From Acetatifactor sp. (GTDB lineage Bacteria > Bacillota > Clostridia > Lachnospirales > Lachnospiraceae), in the NCBI GenBank assembly GCA_024695935.1, contig JAILHH010000036.1, forward strand, positions 1-59,723: a stretch of 59,723 nucleotides of DNA. The letters run 5' to 3'. Numbering within the stretch: the stretch's first letter is position 1; each line of letters opens with the position of its first letter. The notes beneath the pieces were generated by a model. That model did not search any database and was not told the DNA's origin. It saw only the letters and a list, made by a program, of their open reading frames with translations. Of this stretch, positions 8,917-17,980 are shown one piece after another. The translations under genes and the position numbers were made by a program.

Positions 8917-9015
8917 TCCTTCTATAAAACACAATTGCATAAGTAGTATCCGCTTTGATTTTTTAACGTTCCTTGAAACCTTTTTCAAAAAATAGAAAGA
9001 TTGGAGAACTAACGG

Positions 9016-10578
9016 ATGGGCAAAAGACAAACAATAAGGGGTTTGATCAAGCTTTTGGTAGTTTCAGCGGTTATTTTGGCAGCAGTGATCGTCGGATCTA
9101 ATGCGATTGTGTCGAGTTTTCGTACCGTGAAGGGCGATTACGTTAAAATGGCGGAGATAGCAACAAACCACATTCTGGCCACCTTGGAAAAAGACGGCGG
9201 TGAATGGGTTTATGATGAGGCAAGCGGCAGACTTTATCATGGGGAAGATGAGATCACCGTAGACCTTTTCGATGATGTTAATCAAAGTCAGGTACCTGTT
9301 TTTCATACTATTTTTAAGGACGACCTGAGAGTGCTTACCAATATCAAAAAAGAGGACGGCACCTATGCTGTGGGCACAACGTCGGATCCTGAAATATACA
9401 AACAGGTAAAAAGCGGAGAAACATTTACAAAAAACGGTGTAAAGATCCTGGGTCAGAGTTACACTGTCTGCTATGAGCCGATCTACAACGGTACAGAATT
9501 TTGGGGAATGATGTTTACCGGTGTAAGTCAGTCCATGGTCATCTCGGAGGCAATGAAGTTACTCTTAGCCATCGCCCTGTCAATGGTAGTGGTACTTATA
9601 GCAATTGTGATCATCTCGGGCCGAGTGTTAAAGAGGCTTTCCGACAGGCTTATCAAAGAGATCGATGGCAGCAGGGGACAGCTCATTGATTTCTCAGACA
9701 GCATTCAGGAGATTTCCGGAAAAACTGCGGTGGAGACAGCGGATATCACCACTGCGATGAACAGCGTGGCAGCCGGTGCTACGGCTCAGGCGGCAGCAAC
9801 TCAGGAAGCCATGACAGCCACAGAGGACTTCACCAGAAGTCTGGATGCGGTGAACGAACAGATCAAAGAGAGCGGAGAGTATTTAAGGAAAATAAACAAC
9901 TATGCCCTGGATTCTGAGGATGCCATGGTACAGTTGAATAAAAAACTTGAGGACAACAACACTATTGTCGAGAGCATATCCAGAGACATTGAGGAAGGTG
10001 TAAAGAACACCATGAATGCCAAGTCTATTGTAAAGACCATAGACAACCTGGCATTCCAGATAAACCTTCTTGCGCTGAATGCTTCCGTGGAAGCGGCCCA
10101 TGCCGGGGAACTTGGGCTTGGATTTGCGGTTGTTGCCGAAGAGATCAAAAATCTGGCGGCAAATTCTGCCAGGTCTGCAGCTGAGACGGCGGATATCATA
10201 GGTGAGATCGTTGATACCATGCAAAAGACCAAGGATTCCAACGATGCACTGGTTGCCGGAAATGACGAGCAGATAAAGCAGGCCGAGGTGGTGGTTGAAA
10301 AGATGGATGCCATGAAGGCCGGCGTAAAGGAAATCGAGGAAAAACTGGACAATATCAGCGAAAAGTCCGCTTCCATACAGGTGGTAAAGGGCGAGCTGGT
10401 AAAGGTTGTTCAATCCCTCTCATCAACCGCTCAGGAGAATGCGGCTGTGTCCGAGGAGGTATGTGCTTCGGCAGAGACCGTTGGTGCAGATGTGGATAAG
10501 CTCTCAAAGAGACTTACAGAGATAAACGAGATCTGCAACAAGATGGAAGAGGTGGTAGAATTCTACGGAAGAGAGTAG
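9016..10578 (+). CDS. Methyl-accepting chemotaxis protein with single-Cache sensor
   Basis: A 520-residue transmembrane chemoreceptor. It has a helix at about 10-32, an extracellular Cache-like domain (about 35-175, including the typical [10 protein letters not shown] and WGMMFTGVS strands), a second helix (about 181-202), then a long coiled-coil signalling domain. The hairpin tip that contacts CheA/CheW is readable as [20 protein letters not shown] followed by [15 protein letters not shown]. An obvious HAMP domain is missing or very short, since the signalling coil follows almost directly after membrane helix 2. It implies a motile, sensing cell. Ligand unknown; Cache domains often bind small organic acids or amino acids. 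Confidence 0.93.
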   Translation: MGKRQTIRGLIKLLVVSAVILAAVIVGSNAIVSSFRTVKGDYVKMAEIATNHILATLEKDGGEWVYDEASGRLYHGEDEITVDLFDDVNQSQVPVFHTIFKDDLRVLTNIKKEDGTYAVGTTSDPEIYKQVKSGETFTKNGVKILGQSYTVCYEPIYNGTEFWGMMFTGVSQSMVISEAMKLLLAIALSMVVVLIAIVIISGRVLKRLSDRLIKEIDGSRGQLIDFSDSIQEISGKTAVETADITTAMNSVAAGATAQAAATQEAMTATEDFTRSLDAVNEQIKESGEYLRKINNYALDSEDAMVQLNKKLEDNNTIVESISRDIEEGVKNTMNAKSIVKTIDNLAFQINLLALNASVEAAHAGELGLGFAVVAEEIKNLAANSARSAAETADIIGEIVDTMQKTKDSNDALVAGNDEQIKQAEVVVEKMDAMKAGVKEIEEKLDNISEKSASIQVVKGELVKVVQSLSSTAQENAAVSEEVCASAETVGADVDKLSKRLTEINEICNKMEEVVEFYGRE

Positions 10579-10617
10579 GGTAGGTTAAATAAAATAGAAC
10601 TTGGAGGCAGTGTCTTG

Positions 10618-11292
10618 ATGGAAATCTGGAATCGATTTATTATTCGGATCATGAATTTTCTGGGAAAGGCACTGCCTTTTACTGTATGCGAATCCCAATA
10701 TGAAAATAACAAAGCAAACTGGAAAGAAGGCGACGGTGGATATATCATAAACCAAAGCGCGCTGAAAAACCTCCAATACGGAAGAGAAAACGCCTTTACG
10801 CGAAAGATATTTTTAAAAGGCCGTCCTTTAACCGCAGCCACCAACAGCTGTGAAGTGATCGCCGTATATAACTGCCTTTTGTATTTCAAAAAAGATCCGG
10901 ATTTTCCAAAGCTCTTATATGAGTTTTCAAAAAACGGAATCGTCCTTTCCGGTGTCTTTGGAACATCTCCAAAGTCAATTGTCGCTTTTTTAAAAAATGC
11001 GGGATTTGTGACTGAAGTTTATCCCGGGGATAAAGCGTTAAAATATGCCCTGGATTTAAAGGGCACAAGGCCGGAGAAAAATGAAGCATACATAATGATG
11101 GCTTACAATGAAGGCCATAATCCCTTTGAAATGATCCACAGCATGAGCATCCTGCCAAGAGAGGACGGCTTTGTCAGATTAAACGACGGAAAGCATAAAG
11201 TGGTCTTTCCCACACTTTTTGATGCTGTAAGTTCCTATGTGGACGGCAGAGGAAGACCGCTACTTTTGATAAAGATAAGCAAGGATTTTTAA
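10618..11292 (+). CDS. Uncharacterised protein resembling a C39-like cysteine peptidase
   Basis: A 224-residue protein without a clear signal peptide. The start is ATG 10618 (GGAGG at 10603-10607). The segment TAATNSCEVIAVYNCLLYF places a Cys ahead of a hydrophobic helix, as in the Q-x6-C motif of papain-like C39 peptidases. It is followed by a segment FGTSPKSIVAFLKNAGF and later HNPFEMIHSMSI, which could supply the His. The order Cys then His is right, but the sequence is too divergent to claim activity; it may be an inactive or binding version. It follows the chemoreceptor by 39 bp and probably shares its transcript. Confidence 0.5.
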   Translation: MEIWNRFIIRIMNFLGKALPFTVCESQYENNKANWKEGDGGYIINQSALKNLQYGRENAFTRKIFLKGRPLTAATNSCEVIAVYNCLLYFKKDPDFPKLLYEFSKNGIVLSGVFGTSPKSIVAFLKNAGFVTEVYPGDKALKYALDLKGTRPEKNEAYIMMAYNEGHNPFEMIHSMSILPREDGFVRLNDGKHKVVFPTLFDAVSSYVDGRGRPLLLIKISKDF

Positions 11293-11393
11293 CCCGAAAA
11301 AAGAACACAGGCAAAAAATGCTCGGCAGGATTTTAAATTTATCTGAAATCGAAAGAAAATAGCCTTTAAATAACAAAAAATAAGATTTTTTAC

Positions 11394-11422
11394 TTGTAAT
11401 AGTGTTAATATTTTCATATAAT
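11394..11422 (+). promoter_or_regulatory. Promoter of the FapA/HD-GYP/GH3 operon
   Basis: TTGTAA (11394-11399), 17 bp and TATAAT (11417-11422). Transcription would begin near 11429, leaving a leader of about 220 nt before the first start codon. Confidence 0.65.
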
Positions 11423-11428
11423 TTAATA

Positions 11429-11647
11429 TAAGTATACGTAGATGTATTCTACTTTGTTTTAGACTATGTTTTTAAATGGCGAGGGGAAATTTAACAGCAG
11501 AATTAATTCGTTTGAAAACATTAGTAAACGGTAATTCGGACGTTCAGATCCCCCGAGCGGATTTGTGCGTCCCTTTGTTATTTAAGAAAAACCGGTGAAG
11601 ACAGAACTTCTTCCCCCGGGTCATATACGAGGAAAGGTGGTGATAAA
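11429..11647 (+). promoter_or_regulatory. Long structured 5' leader of the FapA operon
   Basis: The ~220-nt leader contains no ORF with a ribosome site. It has a clear hairpin at 11538-11572: GGACG (11538-11542) pairs with CGTCC (11568-11572), and ATCC (11548-11551) with GGAT (11559-11562), separated by symmetrical 5-nt internal loops. The GC-rich block at 11594-11623 may form another stem. It does not match the c-di-GMP-I or c-di-AMP riboswitch consensus as I know them. A regulatory role is inferred from length and structure only. Confidence 0.4.
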
Positions 11648-13966
11648 GTGGAACGACAGGAATTATTGGATCAGGGATTTACCGATGCTCAGATAGAACA
11701 GATCGAAGAAGGTAAGGCCTTAAGTTTAAATGTTTCACTTTATTCAAATACCGAGTTTGACCCCATTCAGATGAGGGAGATAAAGCTGGGCCTCCAGCAC
11801 AGGGTGGATGCCGCAAAATATGCAGACACTAAATACGACTGGCTCCAGATGGAACAGATCAGAAAGGGCTTAGAGCATGCGGTGGATGTGAGCATTTACC
11901 TGGATCCGCGGGTGGAGAGTTCAAAGATGAGGGAGATCAGAAAAGGTCTCGAGCAGGGCATGAACCTGGCCCATCTTACCAAGTATTCCACACCGATCCT
12001 CAGGGAGATCAGAAAGGCCCAGGCAAAAAACGTGGACATACTCAGATATGTGGATGAAAAATATGATGCGGATCAGCTTCATGAGATCGCCATCGCATTA
12101 AAGGCCCATATCAAGATCGATGAATATATAAACAACCAGTTTACATCACCTTCCATTGCCCAGATCAGGGAGGGTGTGGCTGAGGGCGTGGATGTAAAAA
12201 CCTATGCCACATTGGATTACAGCTGGCTTCAGATGAGGGAACTAAGACTCGGTATGGAAAATCGAGTCGATACTTCCATTTATGCGAGTCCTTTTTACAG
12301 CTGGGAGCAGATGAGGGAGATCAGGCTCGGACTTGAAGAAGGTCTGGATGTTTCCGATTATGCAAAACTTATTTATCCCACCAATGAGATGCGTCGTCGC
12401 CATGAGGCTCTTCGCAGAAAATTCCATATCGGCGAGGAAGAGAGAGAACCCGAGACCCCCGAGGAGATGACAAGGGCTCTCCTTATGGAGGAGCAAAAAG
12501 CCGAGGAGGCAAAGACTGCTGAAGAACAGTCTGCAGAGGATGAAAAAACAGCCGAGGAAGTAAGTAAGGAGGTTGAGGGCGTAGAGGAAGCCATCAGCGA
12601 GGCGGAGGCACTGCGCAGAGAGGCAAAGGAAGCCATCCACCTGACCATGGACGGAAATGCCATGACGGTTTACTTTACAATCCCCAAAAAGAGAAAGGTC
12701 GAGTGGGGAGAACTCAGCAAGCTCTTAAAGGCAAATGAAGTTACGACCGGTATAAACCGTGAAAAATTAAATGAGATAATCGAAGGAAAATATCAGCCAA
12801 ACGTGCCTGTTTTGGTGGCGGAGGGCAAGATGCCCCACAAGGGTGCCGACGGCTACTACGAATTTTTCTTTTCAATGGAACAAAAGCACAAACCTAAGGT
12901 AAATGAGGACGGATCCGTTGATTACAGAAATGTTCAATGGTTTGAGACTGTTGAAGCAGGGCAGCTACTTGCATATTACCACTCTGCGGAAAACGGCGAA
13001 CCCGGATACAATGTAAAGGGCGAGACCATTCCGGCCATAAAAGGTATGGAGCAAAAGATGCTCACCGGAAGCGGATTTACTTTGGATGAGGACCGAAAGA
13101 CTTATCGCGCCGAGGAAAAGGGCATGGTAAGCTATGCCGACTTTAAACTGATCATCACAAAGCATTTAAAGATGCCGGATTGCAACAAGGGTAACCTTGA
13201 ATTTGACGGAAGCGTGGAGATCGACGGTGTTGTTGAAAACGGCGTAAAGATCAAGGCCACGGGCGATATAGTCATAAACGGAACCGTTGGAAATGCCATC
13301 ATTGAGAGCGTAAAGGGCTCTGTAATGTTAAAACAGGGAATGAACGCCGGAGGAAACGGATATATCAAGGCCGAAGGGGATGTGACCGCCAGGTTTTTGG
13401 AGAGCGTGGAAGTGGTGGCAGGCGGAGATATCAAGGCTAACTCCATCATGAACTGTAACTTAAAGGCCAGAGGCAAGATTGAATGCGCCATGGCCATCGT
13501 CGGAGGAATGGCTATCGCATCAAAGGGATTTGTGCTCTTTAATGCAGGCAACAAGGCCGGCATCAAGACCATAGTCAGACTTGAACTTGACGATCATATC
13601 AAGGCTGAAAAGATCAGATGCCGTGAGGTGGAAAAGCGCATAAAGAGTGAGCTTGCCGTTTTAAATAAAGCCTACGACGAAATGAAAATAAAATATCCTC
13701 CCGAGATCAGAAATACCATGGAACTGTTTTTGAAGGTGGAAAATGCCATTTATACAAAACAGAAACAGCAGGATGAGCTCATAAAGATCGCAGGGGAGAT
13801 ACAGGCAAAGATCAATGAGCAGGAAGCCGCAAAGATCTTTATAAAGGGAGAGGCCTTTGAGGGCTCACTTGTAGACATAGACAGACTCAGGTGGTACGGA
13901 AAAGGTCAGTACAATATCATTTTGAAACAGCACAACGGCTCCATTGATTGCAGCTACAATATTTAA
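11648..13966 (+). CDS. FapA/DUF342 protein with N-terminal 26-residue repeats
   Basis: A 772-residue cytoplasmic protein starting at GTG with GGTGGTG upstream. Residues ~30-265 are eight or nine repeats with a 26-residue period, consensus Y-x4-(Y/F)-x4-QM-x-EIR-x-GLE-x3-D(V), for example YDWLQMEQIRKGLEHAVDVS. A Glu/Ala-rich linker (about 270-335) leads to the DUF342 (FapA-like) region, which includes glycine-rich beta-helical strands such as GDIVINGTVGNAIIESVKG, and a C-terminal coiled coil (about 655-740). DUF342/FapA proteins are linked to flagellar assembly or polymer handling, with no agreed biochemical role. It heads an operon whose next gene is a REC-HD-GYP protein 17 bp away. Confidence 0.85.
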   Translation: MERQELLDQGFTDAQIEQIEEGKALSLNVSLYSNTEFDPIQMREIKLGLQHRVDAAKYADTKYDWLQMEQIRKGLEHAVDVSIYLDPRVESSKMREIRKGLEQGMNLAHLTKYSTPILREIRKAQAKNVDILRYVDEKYDADQLHEIAIALKAHIKIDEYINNQFTSPSIAQIREGVAEGVDVKTYATLDYSWLQMRELRLGMENRVDTSIYASPFYSWEQMREIRLGLEEGLDVSDYAKLIYPTNEMRRRHEALRRKFHIGEEEREPETPEEMTRALLMEEQKAEEAKTAEEQSAEDEKTAEEVSKEVEGVEEAISEAEALRREAKEAIHLTMDGNAMTVYFTIPKKRKVEWGELSKLLKANEVTTGINREKLNEIIEGKYQPNVPVLVAEGKMPHKGADGYYEFFFSMEQKHKPKVNEDGSVDYRNVQWFETVEAGQLLAYYHSAENGEPGYNVKGETIPAIKGMEQKMLTGSGFTLDEDRKTYRAEEKGMVSYADFKLIITKHLKMPDCNKGNLEFDGSVEIDGVVENGVKIKATGDIVINGTVGNAIIESVKGSVMLKQGMNAGGNGYIKAEGDVTARFLESVEVVAGGDIKANSIMNCNLKARGKIECAMAIVGGMAIASKGFVLFNAGNKAGIKTIVRLELDDHIKAEKIRCREVEKRIKSELAVLNKAYDEMKIKYPPEIRNTMELFLKVENAIYTKQKQQDELIKIAGEIQAKINEQEAAKIFIKGEAFEGSLVDIDRLRWYGKGQYNIILKQHNGSIDCSYNI

Positions 13967-13983
13967 GGGCGCGGAGACTTTAC

Positions 13984-15123
13984 ATGAGAGACATTATTTT
14001 GCTGGCAGATGCCGGAGAGTTTAACAGAATACTTTTGAAAAATGTTTTCAAGGATGAATTTAAGGTTATGGAAAGCGGCTTGGGAGCGGACACCATCGCC
14101 ATAGTGGATGCTCACAACGAATCCATTGCCGCGGTGCTTCTTGATCTGTCGATGCCTGATATGACAGGGGAGGAGATACTTCTTGATTTTTCAAACAAGG
14201 GATATTTGTCACAGTTTCCTGTTGTGGTCATAGCCACGGATCAGACCATGGACAGGATCGAGCAGTGTTACGAACTTGGCATCAGCACATATATCAAGCG
14301 TCCTTTCAAGCCCAATATCGTAAAGCAGAGCGTCAAGAGGATGTGCGAGATTTATTATCAAAAAAATGATTATTTCGACAAACTCGGAAAAAGCGCAGTC
14401 ACTCTGAAAAACCAGATGGCCCTCCTGCAGACTCAGGCGGAAGAAATCAAAAAAAATAATGACAAGATATTGGAAGCCATCGGTACCATTGCAGAGTACA
14501 GAAATATGGAGAGCAGTTCCCATATTCAGAATGTAAAGGTATATACCGGGATACTGGCCACCACCATCATGGAAAAGTATCCGGAGTACGAGCTTACGCC
14601 TGAAAAGGTGAGGATCATCGTGTCCGCCAGCGCCCTGCATGATGTGGGAAAGATCGTGGTGCCGGACAGCGTTTTGTTAAAACCCGGAAAGCTTACAAAG
14701 GAAGAGTATGAACTCATGTGTTCACATACCCTTCGTGGCTATGATATAATAGACAGAATCAACGGTGCATGGGACGAGACTTACGGAACCTATTGCAAAG
14801 AGATAGCCCGCTCTCATCATGAGAGATATGACGGAAAAGGATATCCGGAGGGACTTGTGGGTGATGAAACTCCAATCTCTGCTCAGATCGTGGCCATCGC
14901 GGACTGCTTTGATGCGCTTCTAAGCGACAGAGTATACAAAGCGGCATGTGAATTCGGCGAAGCCTTCAGCATGATCATCAGAGGAGAGTGCGGTGTATTC
15001 TCACCAAAGCTTACCGAGTGCTTCAGAGAGAGCAGACCGAAGCTTCGCGAGTATTACAACAAGATCCACGGTATTGAGGGCGCAGAGGATACTGAAGACG
15101 ACCCGGACATGGATGATGACTAA
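13984..15123 (+). CDS. Response regulator with HD-GYP phosphodiesterase domain
   Basis: A 379-residue, two-domain signalling protein. The N-terminal receiver (1-125) keeps the phospho-acceptor Asp in VLLDLSMPDMTGEE and the Lys in YIKRPFKP, but the N-terminal acidic pair is reduced (LLADAGEFNR). A coiled linker follows. The HD-GYP domain (about 185-365) has ALHDVGKIVVPD, the HH in RSHHERYDG and GKGYPEGL, the residues needed for c-di-GMP hydrolysis to GMP. The start is ATG 13984; an in-frame ATG at 13948 lies inside the previous gene. No histidine kinase is nearby, so the input is unknown. Tight spacing places it in the FapA operon. Confidence 0.93.
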   Translation: MRDIILLADAGEFNRILLKNVFKDEFKVMESGLGADTIAIVDAHNESIAAVLLDLSMPDMTGEEILLDFSNKGYLSQFPVVVIATDQTMDRIEQCYELGISTYIKRPFKPNIVKQSVKRMCEIYYQKNDYFDKLGKSAVTLKNQMALLQTQAEEIKKNNDKILEAIGTIAEYRNMESSSHIQNVKVYTGILATTIMEKYPEYELTPEKVRIIVSASALHDVGKIVVPDSVLLKPGKLTKEEYELMCSHTLRGYDIIDRINGAWDETYGTYCKEIARSHHERYDGKGYPEGLVGDETPISAQIVAIADCFDALLSDRVYKAACEFGEAFSMIIRGECGVFSPKLTECFRESRPKLREYYNKIHGIEGAEDTEDDPDMDDD

Positions 15124-15141
15124 AGTTAAGGAGTTTTTTAA

Positions 15142-17961
15142 ATGGGAAAGTATAACTTAAATGATTATGCCTGTTTGGCAAGGCAGGCTGCGGCTGAGGG
15201 AGTCGTGCTTATAAAAAATGCCGGAAATGTCCTGCCTTTAAAGGGTAATGAAAAAATAGCCCTCTTTGGCAGAACCCAGTTTAATTATTATAAGTCGGGA
15301 ACGGGCTCCGGCGGACTTGTAAATACCAGATACGTAAAGGGAATCTACGAGGCGCTTAACGAGGATTCGGATTTTGAGATAAACAGGAACTTGCGTGAGA
15401 TCTACGAAAAATGGGTGAAGGACCACCCCTTTGACAAGGGTATCGGCTGGGCCAGTGAGCCCTGGTTTCAGGCTGAGATGCCCGTGACGGACGAAATGGC
15501 AAAAAATGCAGCAAGCGAGTCTGAAGTGGCCGTTGTCATAATCGGAAGAACCGCAGGTGAGGACAAAGACAGCAAGGCAGAGCCCGGAAGCTATCTTCTC
15601 ACCGACAGTGAGAGAGACATGTTGAGAGCTGTGTGCGGGGCTTTTGATAAGACAGTGGTCATATTAAATGTGGGAAATATCATCGACATGAAGTGGATGG
15701 ATGAGTTTGATCCTTCCGCTGTTTTGTATGCATGGCAGGGAGGCCAGGAAGGCGGCCTCGGAGTGCTGGATGTGTTAAACGGTTCGGTTTCCCCAAGCGG
15801 TAAGCTTACTGACACCATCGCCCTTAATATTGAAGATTATTTCACCACAAAATATCACGGCGGCAAGGAGAGCAATGTATATGCCGAGGATATCTATGTG
15901 GGTTACAGATATTTTGAGACCTTTGGCAACGAAAATGTATTATATCCTTTCGGTTACGGATTAAGCTACACCACATTTTCAAAAAAGACCGTAAAGTTTG
16001 TCAAAAACGGATCAGATTTTGAGATCGACGTGGAGGTTGAAAACACAGGTAAGGCAGCAGGAAAGGAAGCAGTTCTTGTCTATGTTTCCGCTCCCCAGGG
16101 AAAACTGGGAAAGTCCGCAAAGGTTCTGGCAGGCTTTAAAAAGACAAAGGGATTAAATTCCGGCGAAAAAGAAGTCCTTACCATAAGTGTAAAGGATTAT
16201 TATTACGCTTCATATGATGACAGCGGAGTGACAGGCCACAAGAGCAGCTATGTGCTTGAGGCGGGAAAATATGAAGTATATGTGGGCTGCGAAGTAAGCA
16301 GTGCGTCAAAGGAAGCCGAGTTTGTGCTCGAGGAGATAAAGGTGCTTGAGACCTTGAGTGAAGCCATGGCTCCCGTTGTTGATTTTGAAGTTTTAAAGCC
16401 CGGGGATAAAAAGGGCGATGTTTTTGCGGAGAGTTTTGTGCCCGCAAGTAAGCGTACCGTTAACCCCATGGACAGAAGAAATAAAAACATCCCCGCAGAG
16501 ATTCCCATGACAGGGGACAAGGGATACAAATTAAAGGATGTAAAGGAAAGCAGAGTTTCTCTTGACGATTTTGTGGCTCAGCTTGACAGAGAAGACCTTT
16601 TTGCACTCGCAAGAGGCGAGGGTATGAGCCCTACGGGGGTTACCCCGGGTATCGCGGGAGCTTTCGGTGCCGTAAATAACAGATTGAAAAACTTCGGTAT
16701 CCCGAAGGCAGGATGCTCTGACGGACCAAGCGGTATCAGAATGGACTGCGGAACAAAGGCCTTTGCTATGCCAAACGGTACATGCCTTGCCTGCACATTT
16801 AACGAGGAACTCATCGAAAAACTGTATGAGTTTGAGGGCATGGAACTTAGAAAAAATCATGTGGACACACTCCTTGGCCCCGGAATGAATATTCACAGAA
16901 ATCCTTTAAACGGCAGAAACTTCGAATATTTTTCCGAGGATCCTTTCCTCACAGGAAAGATCGCCGCTGCCCAGGTAAGGGGCATGCAGAAATACGGAGT
17001 TACCGGAACCATAAAGCACTATGCCATGAACAATCAGGAATATATGCGTTCCTCGGTTGACTGTATTGCCACAGAGCGTGCCATCAGAGAGATTTATTTA
17101 AAGGGCTTTGAGATAGTGGTAAAGGAGGCCGGAGCATATATCGTTATGACAAGCTACAATCGTATCAACGGTCTGCATGCTGCGGGCAATTACGACCTCA
17201 ACACCACGATACTCAGAAATGAGTGGGGATTTGACGGCCTCGTGATGACCGACTGGTGGGCTCTTGCAAATGAGGAAGGCGAAAAGGGTGTGATCTCAAA
17301 TACAGCTGTTTTGGTCAGAGCCCAGAACGACCTCTTTATGGTAATGCCTGATGCCGGTGAACCCACTGCTGTGGATACTTCCGCAAGCGGTATCAAAAAC
17401 GGAGTTGTCACCATCGGAGAATTCCAGAGAACCGCAAAGAATATCATGAAGGTACTTATGAGAGTACCTGCTTATACATTCTTTTATCATGAGGAGACGG
17501 ATCTTGACAGAGAACTTGAAGCTTTCGTGGATCCTTTTGAAGACAAGAACGAGCGCCAGGTGAAGGTTCCCGAGAGTTCAACACCCGGTGTGTATTATAT
17601 CGATGACATCGACACATCCATGGGCATGAAGAACGTGTTCATGATGGAGATGGGAGGCGGAGCGTTTAAACTCACCTTCGAATGCGCGGTGGATGAGAGC
17701 GTATCGGAACTTGCACAGGTGCCCCTTTCAATTTTTAAGGAAAACAATCTGGTGAAGATGCTGACCCTTACAGGCGCAGACAAGAAATTCAGAGAGGTTG
17801 TGGTGGAACCCATTGTGGCTCATTCCGCATATTCATTCCTTAAATTGTACTTCGGACAGGGTGGCATGAAGATCAGAAATTGCCGTATCGAAAAGACGAT
17901 GTCAATGGACGAACTCATGAAGCAGATGGAAAAACAGAGGACAAACGGAGAAGCTTTTTAG
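15142..17961 (+). CDS. GH3 beta-glucosidase with permuted domain order
   Basis: A 939-residue glycoside hydrolase of family 3, without a signal peptide, so probably cytoplasmic and acting on imported cello- or other oligosaccharides. Domain order is reversed from most GH3 enzymes. The alpha/beta sandwich comes first (about 8-250: AAAEGVVLIKNAGNVLPL), then an Fn3-like domain (about 260-410: YPFGYGLSYTTF), and the TIM barrel last (about 475-800). The barrel has SDGPSGIRMD, LGPGMNIHRNPLNGRNFEY, KHYAMNNQE and the nucleophile segment GLVMTDWW (Asp ~704). This order is known from Butyrivibrio and Ruminococcus beta-glucosidases. AAGGAG precedes the start. It lies in an operon with c-di-GMP and FapA-like genes. 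Confidence 0.93.
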   Translation: MGKYNLNDYACLARQAAAEGVVLIKNAGNVLPLKGNEKIALFGRTQFNYYKSGTGSGGLVNTRYVKGIYEALNEDSDFEINRNLREIYEKWVKDHPFDKGIGWASEPWFQAEMPVTDEMAKNAASESEVAVVIIGRTAGEDKDSKAEPGSYLLTDSERDMLRAVCGAFDKTVVILNVGNIIDMKWMDEFDPSAVLYAWQGGQEGGLGVLDVLNGSVSPSGKLTDTIALNIEDYFTTKYHGGKESNVYAEDIYVGYRYFETFGNENVLYPFGYGLSYTTFSKKTVKFVKNGSDFEIDVEVENTGKAAGKEAVLVYVSAPQGKLGKSAKVLAGFKKTKGLNSGEKEVLTISVKDYYYASYDDSGVTGHKSSYVLEAGKYEVYVGCEVSSASKEAEFVLEEIKVLETLSEAMAPVVDFEVLKPGDKKGDVFAESFVPASKRTVNPMDRRNKNIPAEIPMTGDKGYKLKDVKESRVSLDDFVAQLDREDLFALARGEGMSPTGVTPGIAGAFGAVNNRLKNFGIPKAGCSDGPSGIRMDCGTKAFAMPNGTCLACTFNEELIEKLYEFEGMELRKNHVDTLLGPGMNIHRNPLNGRNFEYFSEDPFLTGKIAAAQVRGMQKYGVTGTIKHYAMNNQEYMRSSVDCIATERAIREIYLKGFEIVVKEAGAYIVMTSYNRINGLHAAGNYDLNTTILRNEWGFDGLVMTDWWALANEEGEKGVISNTAVLVRAQNDLFMVMPDAGEPTAVDTSASGIKNGVVTIGEFQRTAKNIMKVLMRVPAYTFFYHEETDLDRELEAFVDPFEDKNERQVKVPESSTPGVYYIDDIDTSMGMKNVFMMEMGGGAFKLTFECAVDESVSELAQVPLSIFKENNLVKMLTLTGADKKFREVVVEPIVAHSAYSFLKLYFGQGGMKIRNCRIEKTMSMDELMKQMEKQRTNGEAF

Positions 17962-17980
17962 GAAGTTTAGAGGTGACGGT

